Source: Salinibacter grassmerensis (GTDB lineage: Bacteria > Bacteroidota > Rhodothermia > Rhodothermales > Salinibacteraceae). Taken from it: a DNA stretch of 64,000 nt. Where the stretch lies: assembly GCF_947077765.1 (NCBI RefSeq), contig NZ_CAMTTF010000003.1, positions 558,001 through 622,000 of the forward strand. Reading direction: 5' to 3'. A program made the translations under genes and the position numbers. The notes under the pieces were generated by a model. The model was not told the DNA's origin. It was given only the letters and a program-made list of their open reading frames with translations, and did not search any database. Shown piece after piece: positions 1-9,047 of the stretch (within the stretch, counting starts at the first letter, position 1; every line of letters starts with the position of its first letter).

Positions 1-471
1 GAGGTCGCGAACCGTCCCCCCCTCGCGCAGCTTGAGGTAGGTGGTCTGCCCGCTCATCAGGTGGCCGGACCCCGAGATCAGCTGCACGGTCGTAATGCCA
101 CCGGCCCGGGCTCGGTTCATCGACGGGTGGCGCACGTTGATGGCATCGATGGTGCGGGCGTCCGGATGCATCGCCGCGGACCCGTCCCCGCCGCCTACCT
201 CCCCAATGTGAGAGTGCGTGTCCACGAGGCCGGGCATGATTTCCTTCCCCGCCACGTCGTGCTCCACCGCGTCGGTCGGCACGTCGACCGACCCAGCCGG
301 CCCGACGGCCTGAATCGTGCCCCCTTCCACCACCAAGACGCCCTGCTCGATGGGCTCGCCGCTAATCGGGTAGAGGGTGGCGTTTCGGAAGACGTGGGGC
401 TGATCCTGGGCCTGGGCGGGCGCGCAGAGGCACAGTCCCGCGAGGCTTAGGATGAGAAGGGCAGTCCGCAT
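1..471 (-). CDS. Secreted amidohydrolase, N-terminal part (runs off the window)
   Basis: Reading the minus strand from the ATG at 471 gives an open frame to the window edge (157 codons). It starts with a clean signal peptide (MRTALLILSLAGLCLCAPAQAQ), followed by a beta-rich composite-domain segment and the motif PGLVDTHSHIG, whose HxH pair is the usual first metal-ligand pair of the amidohydrolase superfamily. The remaining metal ligands and the C-terminus lie outside the window. The family hydrolyses amide, ester or C-N bonds, and signal-peptide members in Bacteroidota are usually imidazolonepropionase/prolidase-like periplasmic enzymes. The exact substrate cannot be told. The gene diverges from the polysaccharide locus across the 472-878 gap. 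The family is near certain and the substrate unknown. Confidence 0.85.
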   Translation of the reverse strand, partial: MRTALLILSLAGLCLCAPAQAQDQPHVFRNATLYPISGEPIEQGVLVVEGGTIQAVGPAGSVDVPTDAVEHDVAGKEIMPGLVDTHSHIGEVGGGDGSAAMHPDARTIDAINVRHPSMNRARAGGITTVQLISGSGHLMSGQTTYLKLREGGTVRDL

Positions 472-878
472 GGGAAGGAGAAGAAAATTCGGAAAGGGCA
501 AGTGGCACTGGCTCCATAGAACGTAGGATGTGCCCTTCACACTCGCAAACGATCCAAAGACCGCATGACACTCTGGGGAGAAGAGCACGGCTTGGCCCTT
601 CCTGCACCCTTTTTTGGCATCTTCTCGTGACAATGCCCCCAAAAAAAGCCTCGGGCGCTTGAGATGGATTTGGGGAAAGGGACTGCCAATAGTGACGATA
701 ACGGCCAGCCCCATTTCGCTTTCGTCCGGCATTCGTTTGTCCCGTGCTCACCTCGGCAGCATGGGTCGTGAGGAAGCACGTTGCACCTCGGGCTCGGTGT
801 GTTGCGTAGCGACCCTGCCCTGAAGCGTTGAATCCTGTGATCGATCGTTCCACCGATTCGGTGTCTCTCGCCTCTTCT
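472..878. other. Intergenic region between divergent genes
   Basis: No convincing gene lies here; the short frames have coding style unlike their neighbours. The region must hold the promoters of the amidohydrolase (leftward) and of the polysaccharide locus (rightward). At 608-649 there is an imperfect inverted repeat: a T6-GGCAT arm and an ATGCC-A7 arm around about 12 bases, with three extra C bases in the second arm. It could form an RNA hairpin in the leader of the export gene, but there is no following U tract, so it is not a normal terminator. A TTG at 828 and a GTG at 861 are alternative starts for the export gene. Confidence 0.5.
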
Positions 879-3644
879 ATGTTCTCGGTCCTCGGGTGGG
901 GGGGTCTAGTCGTTCTCCTCCTGGTGGCAGGCGTCGGGGGAACCCCCACGCACGCTCAGCAGCAAGAGGTTCCCGACTCCATCCGGAATGACCTGGAGGC
1001 CCGCAACCTGTCCCCCGACCAGGCGCGGCGGCGGGCGCAGCAACTCGGCCTCGACCTGTCCGCCCCTGCACAGGCCGCCGACGAGGCCCGACGCCGCGGC
1101 ATCCCCGAGGCCCGTGTCCGGGCGCTGCTGCGGGCGGCACGGGCGGCCTCCACGATGGACACCACCGCACGGTCGCTCTCTGCATCAGACGTGGCCGCGA
1201 CGGGCGCCGCTCCGCCCGACACCACACCGCCGGCCTCGAAGCCGCTCGCCCCGGACACCACGGCGGACGGCGACCAGCCCAGCGGCCTTTCCTATTTCGG
1301 CTACAACACCTTCGATAGTGTCCCGGACGCCTTCGCGCCCTCGCCCTCGGGCCCCGTCGACGACAGCTACGTGGTGGGCCCTGGGGACGAGTTGCGCCTC
1401 GTGGTGTGGGGCGCCCCGGAGTTTCAGTACGACCTTACCGTCGACCGCCAGGGACGCGTCTTCGTGCCGGACCACGGCCAGTTCACGGCCGCGGGCCAGA
1501 CGATCGAGGCGCTCCGGGCCGACATGAAACAGTGGCTCTCCCAGCAACACTCGGGGCTTACGGAAGACCCCCCGACGGTCTTCATGGACCTGTCGGTCAC
1601 GCGCCTGCGCCCCCTCAAAGTTTTCGTACTCGGCGAGGTGGCCCAGCCCGGCGGCTACACGGTCAGTGCCACGGCGACGGCCTTCAACGCCCTCTACAGC
1701 GTGGGCGGGCCGCTGCGGCGCGGGTCCCTGCGCCGGATTCAGGTCATTCGGGACGGATCGGTGGCCGACACGGTCGACCTGTACGACTATCTGGCCGAGG
1801 GGGGCCAGCCAACCCCTGTCAACCTGCAGGGCGGCGACTACATTCGGGTGCCGGTCCGCGGCAAGACCGTCGCGGTTACGGGGGCCGTCGGCCGCCCCGC
1901 CTACTACGAGATGGCCGATGGCGAGACCGTTCGGGATCTGATTGAGTACGCGGGGGGCGTGGAGCCGGACGCGTACGGGGCTGACTTTGAGGTGCGCCGG
2001 CTGATCCCCCCAGGCAAGCGCGAGGACCCGGGGGCATCGGTCCCCCGAAGGGACCTCAACTTCTCCCTCGACGCCGTGCTCAACGGCGACGCGACCGTCC
2101 CGCTGTCCGACGCCGACCGGGTCCGCATCCGGGCCGTGCCCACCCGCGACGACCCCGCCGCGGCAAGCAACGTGGCCTCCGCGGCCGTGGCCGGCGCCGT
2201 GTACCAGCCTGGCACCTACGCGCTCGGGGACAGCGTGCGCACCGTGCGCGACCTCCTCCGCGCTGCCAACGGGCCGACCGACGCCGCCTACCGACAACAA
2301 GCCTCTCTCATTCGCTTCGACGAGAACCTCGACGAGGCCGTCCGCTCCGTCAACATCGACAGCGTCCTGGCCGGGGTGCCCCGAGCCAACCTGCCGCTCG
2401 TGCCCGGCGACAGCCTCCACGTCCGCTCCGTCCAGTCGCTCGAAGCGACGCGCACGGTCCGCATTACCGGCCAGGTGCGCAATCCGGGGCCGTACCCCTA
2501 CCGGAGCAACATGACGGTCCAGGACCTGCTGTTGCGGGGCGGGGGCCTGGCGGACAGCACCTACCTCAGCAACGTGCTGCGCTCCCGGGCCGACCTCTAT
2601 CGGGAAAGCGACGACGGGCGTTCGGAACGGGTGCGTCCGTTCAACCTCGCCCGCGCCCTCCGCGGCAACGGCCTCGCGGACGAGCCCCTCCGGCCCGGCG
2701 ACCGGATTCGCGTCTATCCGTTGCGGGCGGAGGTGAACCCGGACAAGTTCGTGGAAATCAGCGGGGCGGTGAAGGAGCCCGGCCGCTACGACTACCAGGA
2801 AAACCTGTCGGTGAAGGACGTCATTCTCAAGGCAAACGGCTTTGAGGAGGACGTCTACCTGGACGAGCTTCAGATCGCCCGCCCGAAGGCGGGAGCCCCC
2901 GGGATGCGGACCCTGCGGGTATCCCTCGATCGATCGCCGGGCTCGTCGGGGGCCGTGCGCTTCGCGGCGGACGACACGACACACGCGCTGCAGGCGGCGG
3001 CGACCGTTCCGGTGCAGCACCGCGACCGCGTGCTCGTCCGCTCGGACCCGGCGTACAGCGATCGGGACTTCGTGACGCTGCGTGGCGAGGTGCGCTTCCC
3101 GGGGGAGTACGCCCTGGAAGAACAAGACGAGCCGTTGTCCTCGGTGCTGGAGCGCGCCGGGGGACTCACGCCCGACGGATACCCGGGGGGCGGGCAACTC
3201 GTGCGGGACGAGGAGCGGTTTGTCCTCGACCTCCAGCGGGTCCTCCGGGGCGACGAAGACCTTGGGCTGCGGAACGGGGACGAAATCGTCATCCCCACGA
3301 CGCCCAACAGCGTATCGGTGCGGGGCAACGTGGCACAGGAAGGACGCATCAAGTACCAGCAGGGCGAGGACGTGGACTACTACCTGGAGCGGGCGGGCGG
3401 CGTCCGCGACAGCACAAAGAACATCTACCTGACCCAGGCCACCGGCGAAACCCGGAAGGTAGAGTCCGGATGGTTTGCCCGCTCGCCCGCCGTGACCGAC
3501 GGGGCCGTGATCCGCGTCACCAAAGAGGCCCCGCCCCCGGACGACCAGGACGGCGTGGACATCGGCAAGACCATCCGGGACGTCACCGGCGTCCTCTCCG
3601 GCGCACTCACCATCATCGTGCTCGCCACGCGGGCGTTCGACTAG
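879..3644 (+). CDS. SLBB-repeat polysaccharide export protein (Wza-like outer-membrane channel)
   Basis: About 921 residues from the ATG at 879 (TTG 828 or GTG 861 would add 17 or 6). The N-terminus is a signal peptide ending THAQ. After a low-complexity Ala/Asp/Pro linker, a Poly_export domain begins near base 1363 (YVVGPGDELRLVVWG). It is followed by about seven SLBB-type repeats, each with a G-x-V-x-x-P-G/A-x-Y core and ending in a G-G or N-G turn, starting near bases 1624, 1867, 2185, 2458, 2755, 3067 and 3316. E. coli Wza has far fewer, so this is a long periplasmic channel variant. The C-terminus has a hydrophobic helix (GVLSGALTIIVLATRAF) that may act as the outer-membrane segment. It is followed within about 34 bp by the Wzz-like gene, so the two are probably co-transcribed. 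Function (export of capsule, exopolysaccharide or LPS-like glycan) is from family knowledge. Confidence 0.9.
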   Translation: MFSVLGWGGLVVLLLVAGVGGTPTHAQQQEVPDSIRNDLEARNLSPDQARRRAQQLGLDLSAPAQAADEARRRGIPEARVRALLRAARAASTMDTTARSLSASDVAATGAAPPDTTPPASKPLAPDTTADGDQPSGLSYFGYNTFDSVPDAFAPSPSGPVDDSYVVGPGDELRLVVWGAPEFQYDLTVDRQGRVFVPDHGQFTAAGQTIEALRADMKQWLSQQHSGLTEDPPTVFMDLSVTRLRPLKVFVLGEVAQPGGYTVSATATAFNALYSVGGPLRRGSLRRIQVIRDGSVADTVDLYDYLAEGGQPTPVNLQGGDYIRVPVRGKTVAVTGAVGRPAYYEMADGETVRDLIEYAGGVEPDAYGADFEVRRLIPPGKREDPGASVPRRDLNFSLDAVLNGDATVPLSDADRVRIRAVPTRDDPAAASNVASAAVAGAVYQPGTYALGDSVRTVRDLLRAANGPTDAAYRQQASLIRFDENLDEAVRSVNIDSVLAGVPRANLPLVPGDSLHVRSVQSLEATRTVRITGQVRNPGPYPYRSNMTVQDLLLRGGGLADSTYLSNVLRSRADLYRESDDGRSERVRPFNLARALRGNGLADEPLRPGDRIRVYPLRAEVNPDKFVEISGAVKEPGRYDYQENLSVKDVILKANGFEEDVYLDELQIARPKAGAPGMRTLRVSLDRSPGSSGAVRFAADDTTHALQAAATVPVQHRDRVLVRSDPAYSDRDFVTLRGEVRFPGEYALEEQDEPLSSVLERAGGLTPDGYPGGGQLVRDEERFVLDLQRVLRGDEDLGLRNGDEIVIPTTPNSVSVRGNVAQEGRIKYQQGEDVDYYLERAGGVRDSTKNIYLTQATGETRKVESGWFARSPAVTDGAVIRVTKEAPPPDDQDGVDIGKTIRDVTGVLSGALTIIVLATRAFD

Positions 3645-3677
3645 TCCCCGCGGTGGTTCACAGTGCTCTCGTTTCCC

Positions 3678-4937
3678 ATGGGCAGTCCTTCACCACCAGA
3701 GCCATCAGGCGACGGGTCCCCCGCTCGCCTTCCTGCGCCGGGACGCGAGGTCGCCCCCCTGGATGTTTTGGTGACATTGGTCCGTGAGCGGGGCCTTTTC
3801 GTCCTCGTGGCGGGAGCAGTCGTTCTGGGCGGTCTGACATACGCCGTCGCAAGCCCGAGCCAGTACACGGCGGAGTCGACGGTCGTGCGGGAGGCCGTGG
3901 ACAAAGATCAGACCCTTCCGGGCAGCCTGCCCTCTCTCCCCGGGCTGGACCTCAGCACGGGCGATGCCGGCGGTTCAGGGCCGCCTCCAAGCTCGTATCC
4001 AGATCTTCTCACGAGTCGCGAGGTGCGCCTCGCCGTCGCCCGCGATACGTTTTTCTTTCCGACGACTGGTCGCCACAGCACAGTTGTCGCACACGTCGAC
4101 CGCCCGGCCAGTCTTGGTCAGCGCCTCCTCAACTACACCGTGTGGTTGCCCTGGACGCTCAAGGAACGGGCCATGCAGGGTCTGGGGAGCGAGACTGTCT
4201 CCCCGATCGGTACGCCCGGAGACGAAAACGGACTTATTGTGCCGACGGAGGCGGAGCAGGAGGCCCTCGACATGCTCGCCGAAGCTGTGACCGCCGAGGC
4301 ACAGGGGGGCGGCTCGCTCGGGGAAACTCGGAGGCTCATGACCATATCCACGACGGCCCCCGGTCCAGGCCTCGCGGCGCGACTCAACGAGAGTTTCGTG
4401 GAGCACCTCCGGCGTCGCGTTCGGGCAATTCACGCCCAAAATACCCAGCAGGACCTTCGGTTTGTGCGGACCCGGCTTGCGGACGCCCGCCGCGAGCTGA
4501 AGCAGGCCGAAGACAGCCTGTCTCAGTTTCTGGAACAGAACCGGAGTGTTCTCGCCGATGGAGATGTCCCTGCTCTTTCGTTTCGACGCGACCGTCTCCG
4601 GCGCCAGGTTCGCTTCAAGGAACAGTTGTATAGCCAGTTGCAGGGGCGGCTCACGGAGACCCGCCTCCGGCTTCAGCGGCGGCAGCCTGTGGTGACGGTG
4701 GCTGAGCAGGCGGCCCCCCCACCCACTCCAAGTGCGCCCAACCGCCTCTTGATCGTGTTCATAAGCATCGGGATCGGGCTCGTCGCCGGGGCTGGGGCCG
4801 TCTACTTCCGGTCTCTGCGAACGTCCGTGGAGGAGGACGAGGATGGACAGGAAAAGCTGGCAAGAATCCGCCAGGGTCTCACCGTCGCGGGACTTGCTCA
4901 AGGCGTGCGCGACGAGATCGGGAAGAGGCGAAATTGA
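3678..4937 (+). CDS. Wzz-family polysaccharide chain-length determinant / co-polymerase
   Basis: About 419 residues. I chose the ATG at 3678; a GTG at 3663 is in frame. A Pro-rich cytoplasmic head is followed by a first membrane helix (GLFVLVAGAVVLGGLTYAVA, near residue 45 of the longer reading), a large periplasmic part with coiled-coil character (ARRELKQAEDSLSQFLEQNR) and a second helix close to the C-terminus (LLIVFISIGIGLVAGAGAVYF). That two-helix topology is the Wzz/polysaccharide co-polymerase pattern. A PNRLLI-type proline motif precedes helix 2. There is no fused tyrosine-kinase domain, so it is the Wzz-like or PCP-1-like class, not a full BY-kinase. It lies directly behind the SLBB export protein, its usual partner. 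Confidence 0.85.
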   Translation: MGSPSPPEPSGDGSPARLPAPGREVAPLDVLVTLVRERGLFVLVAGAVVLGGLTYAVASPSQYTAESTVVREAVDKDQTLPGSLPSLPGLDLSTGDAGGSGPPPSSYPDLLTSREVRLAVARDTFFFPTTGRHSTVVAHVDRPASLGQRLLNYTVWLPWTLKERAMQGLGSETVSPIGTPGDENGLIVPTEAEQEALDMLAEAVTAEAQGGGSLGETRRLMTISTTAPGPGLAARLNESFVEHLRRRVRAIHAQNTQQDLRFVRTRLADARRELKQAEDSLSQFLEQNRSVLADGDVPALSFRRDRLRRQVRFKEQLYSQLQGRLTETRLRLQRRQPVVTVAEQAAPPPTPSAPNRLLIVFISIGIGLVAGAGAVYFRSLRTSVEEDEDGQEKLARIRQGLTVAGLAQGVRDEIGKRRN

Positions 4938-5084
4938 TGGTCTCCGGGCGGCGACAACGACCGAGGACTTTTACAACGAGACCGCGCCGGCAATGCCGCA
5001 GGACGCCCTCGTTTACCCACAGACCAGAAGGTGCGTACGTATTGCTGGTTCTCTTTCACGATCTGGAGGCCTACTCTCTGTTCG

Positions 5085-5113
5085 TCCCTCCTCTAATCTA
5101 TCCCTCCTCTAAT
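5085..5113. repeat. Direct repeat, 13 bp x 2, in the 4938-5223 gap
   Basis: The sequence TCCCTCCTCTAAT occurs at 5085-5097 and again at 5101-5113, 16 bp apart. It sits in the 286-bp gap before the next glycosyltransferase gene. I see no gene in that gap. The repeat may be a protein-binding site or simply slippage; no function is claimed. Confidence 0.6.
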
Positions 5114-5223
5114 TTAAACGACGCAAGCATGTGTACAGCGCACCCGCGCTCGGAGACCTCAAGGGACAACAGTCTTCCAAGAATCAGTCATGATGTCGCC
5201 TCCTTCATTATTCGCCGTACGCG

Positions 5224-6462
5224 ATGAGTCAGTTGTTCATTGTCGGAAGCCGAGGCATTCCGGCGGCCTATGGAGGCTTCGAGACGTTCGCCGAGGAACT
5301 GTCCACACGCCTCGCTGCCCGTGACCGGACGGTGTACGTCACCTGCGAACAGGTGGTCGAGGACGCCGAGCCGCCCGCCACGTATCAGGGTGTCAAACTC
5401 CTCCACGTGACAACGCCCGACCACGCCCTCCGGCCAATCCTTGCCGACCTGATCGCGCTGTGGAAATGCTACCGCCGTGGAGAGCCCGGCGATGTCGTCT
5501 ATCTTCTAGGCTACGGGGTGGGCCCGTTTGCGTGGCCGCTGCTGAAGGGTCTCCGCGCACAGGGAATAACAATTTGGCTCAACCCAGACGGGGTTGAGTG
5601 GCGCCGCTCCCACTGGTCGTGGGGAGCAAAGCTTTACCTTCGCTTTTGTAGCTGGTTTCTGCCTCGTCAGGTCGATAGACTGATCTGTGATTCGGAGGCC
5701 ATCCAGGACCACCACTCCCAGAACAACGGTGTCGACCCCTCTCATACCGACATGATTGAGTACGGGGCGCCAGTCGTGCACCCGGACAATCTGACCGCGT
5801 CGGTGAAGGCACAGCGGGACCAGTACCTCCGCCAGTACGATCTCTCTCTGGACGAGTACTACATCCAGGTGGGACGACTCGTCCCCGAAAACAACCTCGA
5901 ACTCATGATCCGGGCCGTGTCCGACCCGCAGATTTCCCGACCGCTGTTAATTATTGCAAATCGCGACTCACACAACGGATATCATCAGAGGCTGCGAGCC
6001 CTGGCGGAGGAGCACGGTGCCTCTGGACAGATCGTTTTCGGAGGAACCGTCTACGATCAGCCCCTCCTGCGGGCCATCCGAATCGGTGCCCACGCCCATC
6101 TGCACGGCCACGAGGTGGGCGGCACCAACCCGGCTCTCGTCGAAGCAATGGGCCTCGGCTCCCTCATTCTCGCCCTCAATACCCGATTCAACAGAGAAGT
6201 GCTCGGTCGGGCCGGGCTGTATTTCGGAAAGAGCGTGAAGGACCTCGTCCGAATGCTCCATCTCGCGGACCGACTTTCTGATGCGACCATCCAGAAGCAT
6301 CAGCAGCGGGCCGTCGAGCGGGTCCGGTCGCATTACAACTGGCCCCGAATCGTCGACGCGTACGAACGCCGCATTTGGGACACCGCCACGCGCCCCGGCT
6401 CGGGAGCAGAATCGAAGCCGCCGCGGAATGCCGTTCGGCTCAACGGCCCGGATTGCCGTTGA
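5224..6462 (+). CDS. Glycosyltransferase with DUF1972 N-terminal domain (GT4 type)
   Basis: 412 residues. The N-terminus SRGIPAAYGGFETFAEEL is the hallmark of the DUF1972 domain found in rhamnosyltransferase-like GT-B enzymes of polysaccharide loci. The C-terminal half has the GT1/GT4-type donor-site segment (GGTNPALVEAMGLGS, with the usual E-x6/7-E spacing weakly kept). It is a cytosolic enzyme adding one sugar to a lipid-linked repeat unit. The donor sugar cannot be deduced. It lies within the polysaccharide locus, on the same strand as the export and chain-length genes. The start ATG at 5224 gives the normal family N-terminus at once. Confidence 0.9.
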   Translation: MSQLFIVGSRGIPAAYGGFETFAEELSTRLAARDRTVYVTCEQVVEDAEPPATYQGVKLLHVTTPDHALRPILADLIALWKCYRRGEPGDVVYLLGYGVGPFAWPLLKGLRAQGITIWLNPDGVEWRRSHWSWGAKLYLRFCSWFLPRQVDRLICDSEAIQDHHSQNNGVDPSHTDMIEYGAPVVHPDNLTASVKAQRDQYLRQYDLSLDEYYIQVGRLVPENNLELMIRAVSDPQISRPLLIIANRDSHNGYHQRLRALAEEHGASGQIVFGGTVYDQPLLRAIRIGAHAHLHGHEVGGTNPALVEAMGLGSLILALNTRFNREVLGRAGLYFGKSVKDLVRMLHLADRLSDATIQKHQQRAVERVRSHYNWPRIVDAYERRIWDTATRPGSGAESKPPRNAVRLNGPDCR

Positions 6463-6752
6463 CTCGGGAGGGCCCGTGGATTACGTTTGGAACACCAATT
6501 CATCGACGGAAACTGAGGGGTCTGTGGCTTTTGGAGGACGCCCCGGTTCCTGCGCCTCCGGGTAGCCCCTGTCCTGCTTTGCATTCTCTCACGGCATTCC
6601 GTCCTCCGCGAGTCCTCCCGTTAGGCTGTTTTTGGGCCTCTCACTTTGGGCCTCTCAAGGGCAGGCCATCGAACATCTTCGTCAATCTGCTTCGTGCGAT
6701 GCCCCAAGTCACTGCCGCTATCAGGCGACGATGTTTTGTCCCCTCCCCCCTG

Positions 6753-7787
6753 ATGCGTGTGCTCCTGCTCGGGGGGCTCGTGGCGACGATCGGACTCACC
6801 ACGGCCGGCAGTGCGTCGGCCCAAGTGCAGGCGGACACGACAGCCTCCTGTGCCGACCGGCTGGACACCGCGGAGCAGGCGTACCGCAACCGGAATTTTG
6901 GGGAAGCCCTCTCCCTGGCCTCTCAGTGCACCGATCAGGAGGAGGTGGGGGAGGAGACAGCCCTCCGGGCCTACCGGCTCATCACGCTCGCGTCCCTGCG
7001 GCAGGGCGCCCTGCTGCAGGCCCGCACCGCCGTCGAAAACATGCTCCAAATCGACCCCGGGTACACGGCCGACCCGGTGAACGACCCGCCCTCCTACGAC
7101 CTCTTCGTCTCGATGGTGCGGGAGGACACCTCCCCCGAGGCCACGGCGGACGCGCAGCCCGACACGACGAGGGCCGGGGGGAACGAGCCCCCCGAGCCCC
7201 CAGAGGCCCGGTCCGCGCCTCGCGCAGGCCGAGGGGTCTTTGTCAAGTTCGGGGGCGGGATTTCAGACTACACCGGCGACTACCCAGCGCAGAACGTGGG
7301 CCACCCCCTCGACCTCCAGGAGTTCATTACAGGATCGGGGGCTCCGCTGATGGCATCGGTCGAACTGGGATATCAGGTGTCGCCGGGCTGGGCCGTCGTA
7401 GCCGGCTTTCAGGTCGGCAACTACCCCATCGTGGGGTATAAAAAGCCCACGATTAACGACTCGCACCGCTACACGCCACAGCTTTTGATTCGTCACACAT
7501 TCCGAAACCCCGAGCGAACAGTACGCCCTTACATCGACGTCGGCGGAAACGTGACGTTCGGCGGCGAGCGGTTCACGAGCATGGGCGCCGGCCCGTCCGT
7601 GGGTGGGGGGATCAACATTTCACTGGGCCGCACCGCCTCATTTTACATTGAGTCCCGGCTCAACACCACATTCCCAGACGGTGCGATTGACGCCGCCGAG
7701 TTTAGCGATACCGGGGTTTGGGGCTCGTTTGATTCTTTGAATCAGCTTCTCGGGGTGGGAATACAGCTCCAATTGTGGGGATCTTGA
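6753..7787 (+). CDS. Outer-membrane beta-barrel protein with TPR-like N-terminus
   Basis: 344 residues from the ATG at 6753, chosen because it gives a clean signal peptide (MRVLLLGGLVATIGL..GSASAQ); an ATG at 6699 would put charged residues ahead of it. After the signal there is a helical, TPR-like segment (DTAEQAYRNRNFGEALSLA) and an acidic, Pro-rich linker. A C-terminal region of alternating amphipathic strands then follows (FVKFGGGISDYTGDY, ASVELGYQVSPGWAVVAGFQ, YIDVGGNVTFGG), ending in Leu-Trp-Gly-Ser as outer-membrane barrels often do. The function is unknown. Its place inside the polysaccharide locus suggests a role in surface display or secretion, which is inference. Confidence 0.75.
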   Translation: MRVLLLGGLVATIGLTTAGSASAQVQADTTASCADRLDTAEQAYRNRNFGEALSLASQCTDQEEVGEETALRAYRLITLASLRQGALLQARTAVENMLQIDPGYTADPVNDPPSYDLFVSMVREDTSPEATADAQPDTTRAGGNEPPEPPEARSAPRAGRGVFVKFGGGISDYTGDYPAQNVGHPLDLQEFITGSGAPLMASVELGYQVSPGWAVVAGFQVGNYPIVGYKKPTINDSHRYTPQLLIRHTFRNPERTVRPYIDVGGNVTFGGERFTSMGAGPSVGGGINISLGRTASFYIESRLNTTFPDGAIDAAEFSDTGVWGSFDSLNQLLGVGIQLQLWGS

Positions 7788-7812
7788 CCGTGATCGGTCC
7801 GGGTGAGCGGGG

Positions 7813-8925
7813 TCACGTGACACTGCTCAGAATGTCCAGATACTGTTCGGTTACTCGGTCCCGTTGGAACCGATTTAGCGCCGATCGCGGAGCCGGGTCA
7901 ATCTTTCCATCGAGGGCCTCCTCAACCCCCATTGCCAACGCGGATGGATCTTCGACCGGGACAAGCTTCCCATGTTTTCCCCCTTCGAGAATCTCGGCCG
8001 GGCCGCTCGGACAGTCTGTCGAAACCACCGGCGTACCGCAGGACATCGCTTCGATGAGCACATTTCCAAGTCCTTCGGATTTCGACGATAGCACAAAGAC
8101 GGACGCTTTCGACATGTATTTCAGCGGATTCGAGACAAACCCCGGCATCCAGACCTGATCGCTCACTCCGAGATGCTCCGCCTGCTGCTCAAGGGCTCGA
8201 CGTTCCGACCCTTCGCCGAAAATGACGAGGCGAGCGCGACGACTTTTTCTCACCTTAGCGAAGGCTTCGAGGAGGACCGAGAATCCCTTCTCCTCAACCA
8301 GCCGCCCTACACCAAGAACTACGGGAGTGCCTGAATTCTGAAACCAGGAGTGTTCGACATCCCGGTTAGCATGCCCGAGCGTTTCCATACTAACCACCGG
8401 GTTGTATACAACATCAAACTTCTCTCGTCGCATGTGGAGCCTTTCAGAAACCCTGTCAGCAACCCCCTCAGAGACAGCGACCGCCCGATCTGCAAGTAAA
8501 TAGGTCGCCTTTGTAATGTGTGTGAGCCCCCAATCCGGAAGCATGGACCTGGATCCAGCAATCGGGGAGACGTTGTGCTCGGATATCACAATCGGGGTGA
8601 ACCCTCCAGTGATCACTTTGGCGAGTAGAGCAACACGATTGGGATAGGGAGCAGCTGAAAGAAGGACAGAAGTATGATGATGCCGTAGGTACGTAGCGAG
8701 GGAGGGGACACTCTCGACGAGGCCATTCGCCCTCAAGTTGAAGACCCGACAATCAGAGGGAAGGCTGCCTAGCAACTCTCCCTTCTTCTTCAGAAGTACA
8801 ATGTCCGTATCTATTCCCCGGTTCAGAAATCCTTGGGCCAGGGCGACCATCACATGTTCTATACCACCGCCGACCAAGCTTCCCCAAAAGAGTGAAACTC
8901 GGGAGGGCCTTTCGCACATGATCAC
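7813..8925 (-). CDS. GT4 family glycosyltransferase (tandem paralogue 1)
   Basis: 370 residues (an internal ATG two codons in is equally possible). Features of a GT-B GT4 enzyme: a glycine-rich acceptor-side loop (FWGSLVGGGIEH), a start of the C-terminal Rossmann fold (VLGVGRLVEEKGF), a phosphate-binding segment (RLVIFGEGSERRALE) and the donor-site E-x7-E region (SEGLGNVLIEAMSCGTPVV). It is transcribed opposite to the flanking locus genes and is closely related to the next gene at 9048-10151 throughout its length, so the pair arose by duplication. The upstream half is somewhat poorer in GC than the neighbours. The sugar and acceptor are unknown. Confidence 0.9.
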   Translation of the reverse strand: MIMCERPSRVSLFWGSLVGGGIEHVMVALAQGFLNRGIDTDIVLLKKKGELLGSLPSDCRVFNLRANGLVESVPSLATYLRHHHTSVLLSAAPYPNRVALLAKVITGGFTPIVISEHNVSPIAGSRSMLPDWGLTHITKATYLLADRAVAVSEGVADRVSERLHMRREKFDVVYNPVVSMETLGHANRDVEHSWFQNSGTPVVLGVGRLVEEKGFSVLLEAFAKVRKSRRARLVIFGEGSERRALEQQAEHLGVSDQVWMPGFVSNPLKYMSKASVFVLSSKSEGLGNVLIEAMSCGTPVVSTDCPSGPAEILEGGKHGKLVPVEDPSALAMGVEEALDGKIDPAPRSALNRFQRDRVTEQYLDILSSVT

Positions 8926-9047
8926 CAGCCATTCTTGATACGAGGCTCAGTTAAAAACCGGAGCAGAGGCACTCTCCTTCCCCAACGAGTTCAATCCGGT
9001 TTAGCTCATCTGATAGGCCTTGAGAATCAAGACTCAGCTCACCAAAA

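Noticed and set aside
1185-3197. 670-residue minus-strand frame opposite the export protein gene
   Set aside because: It is the antisense shadow of a GC-rich gene: rich in His, Val, Arg and Gly, without a domain, and the plus strand has clear SLBB repeats.
3975-4901. 308-residue minus-strand frame opposite the Wzz-like gene
   Set aside because: Antisense shadow. The plus-strand frame has two membrane helices and a coiled coil at the right places.
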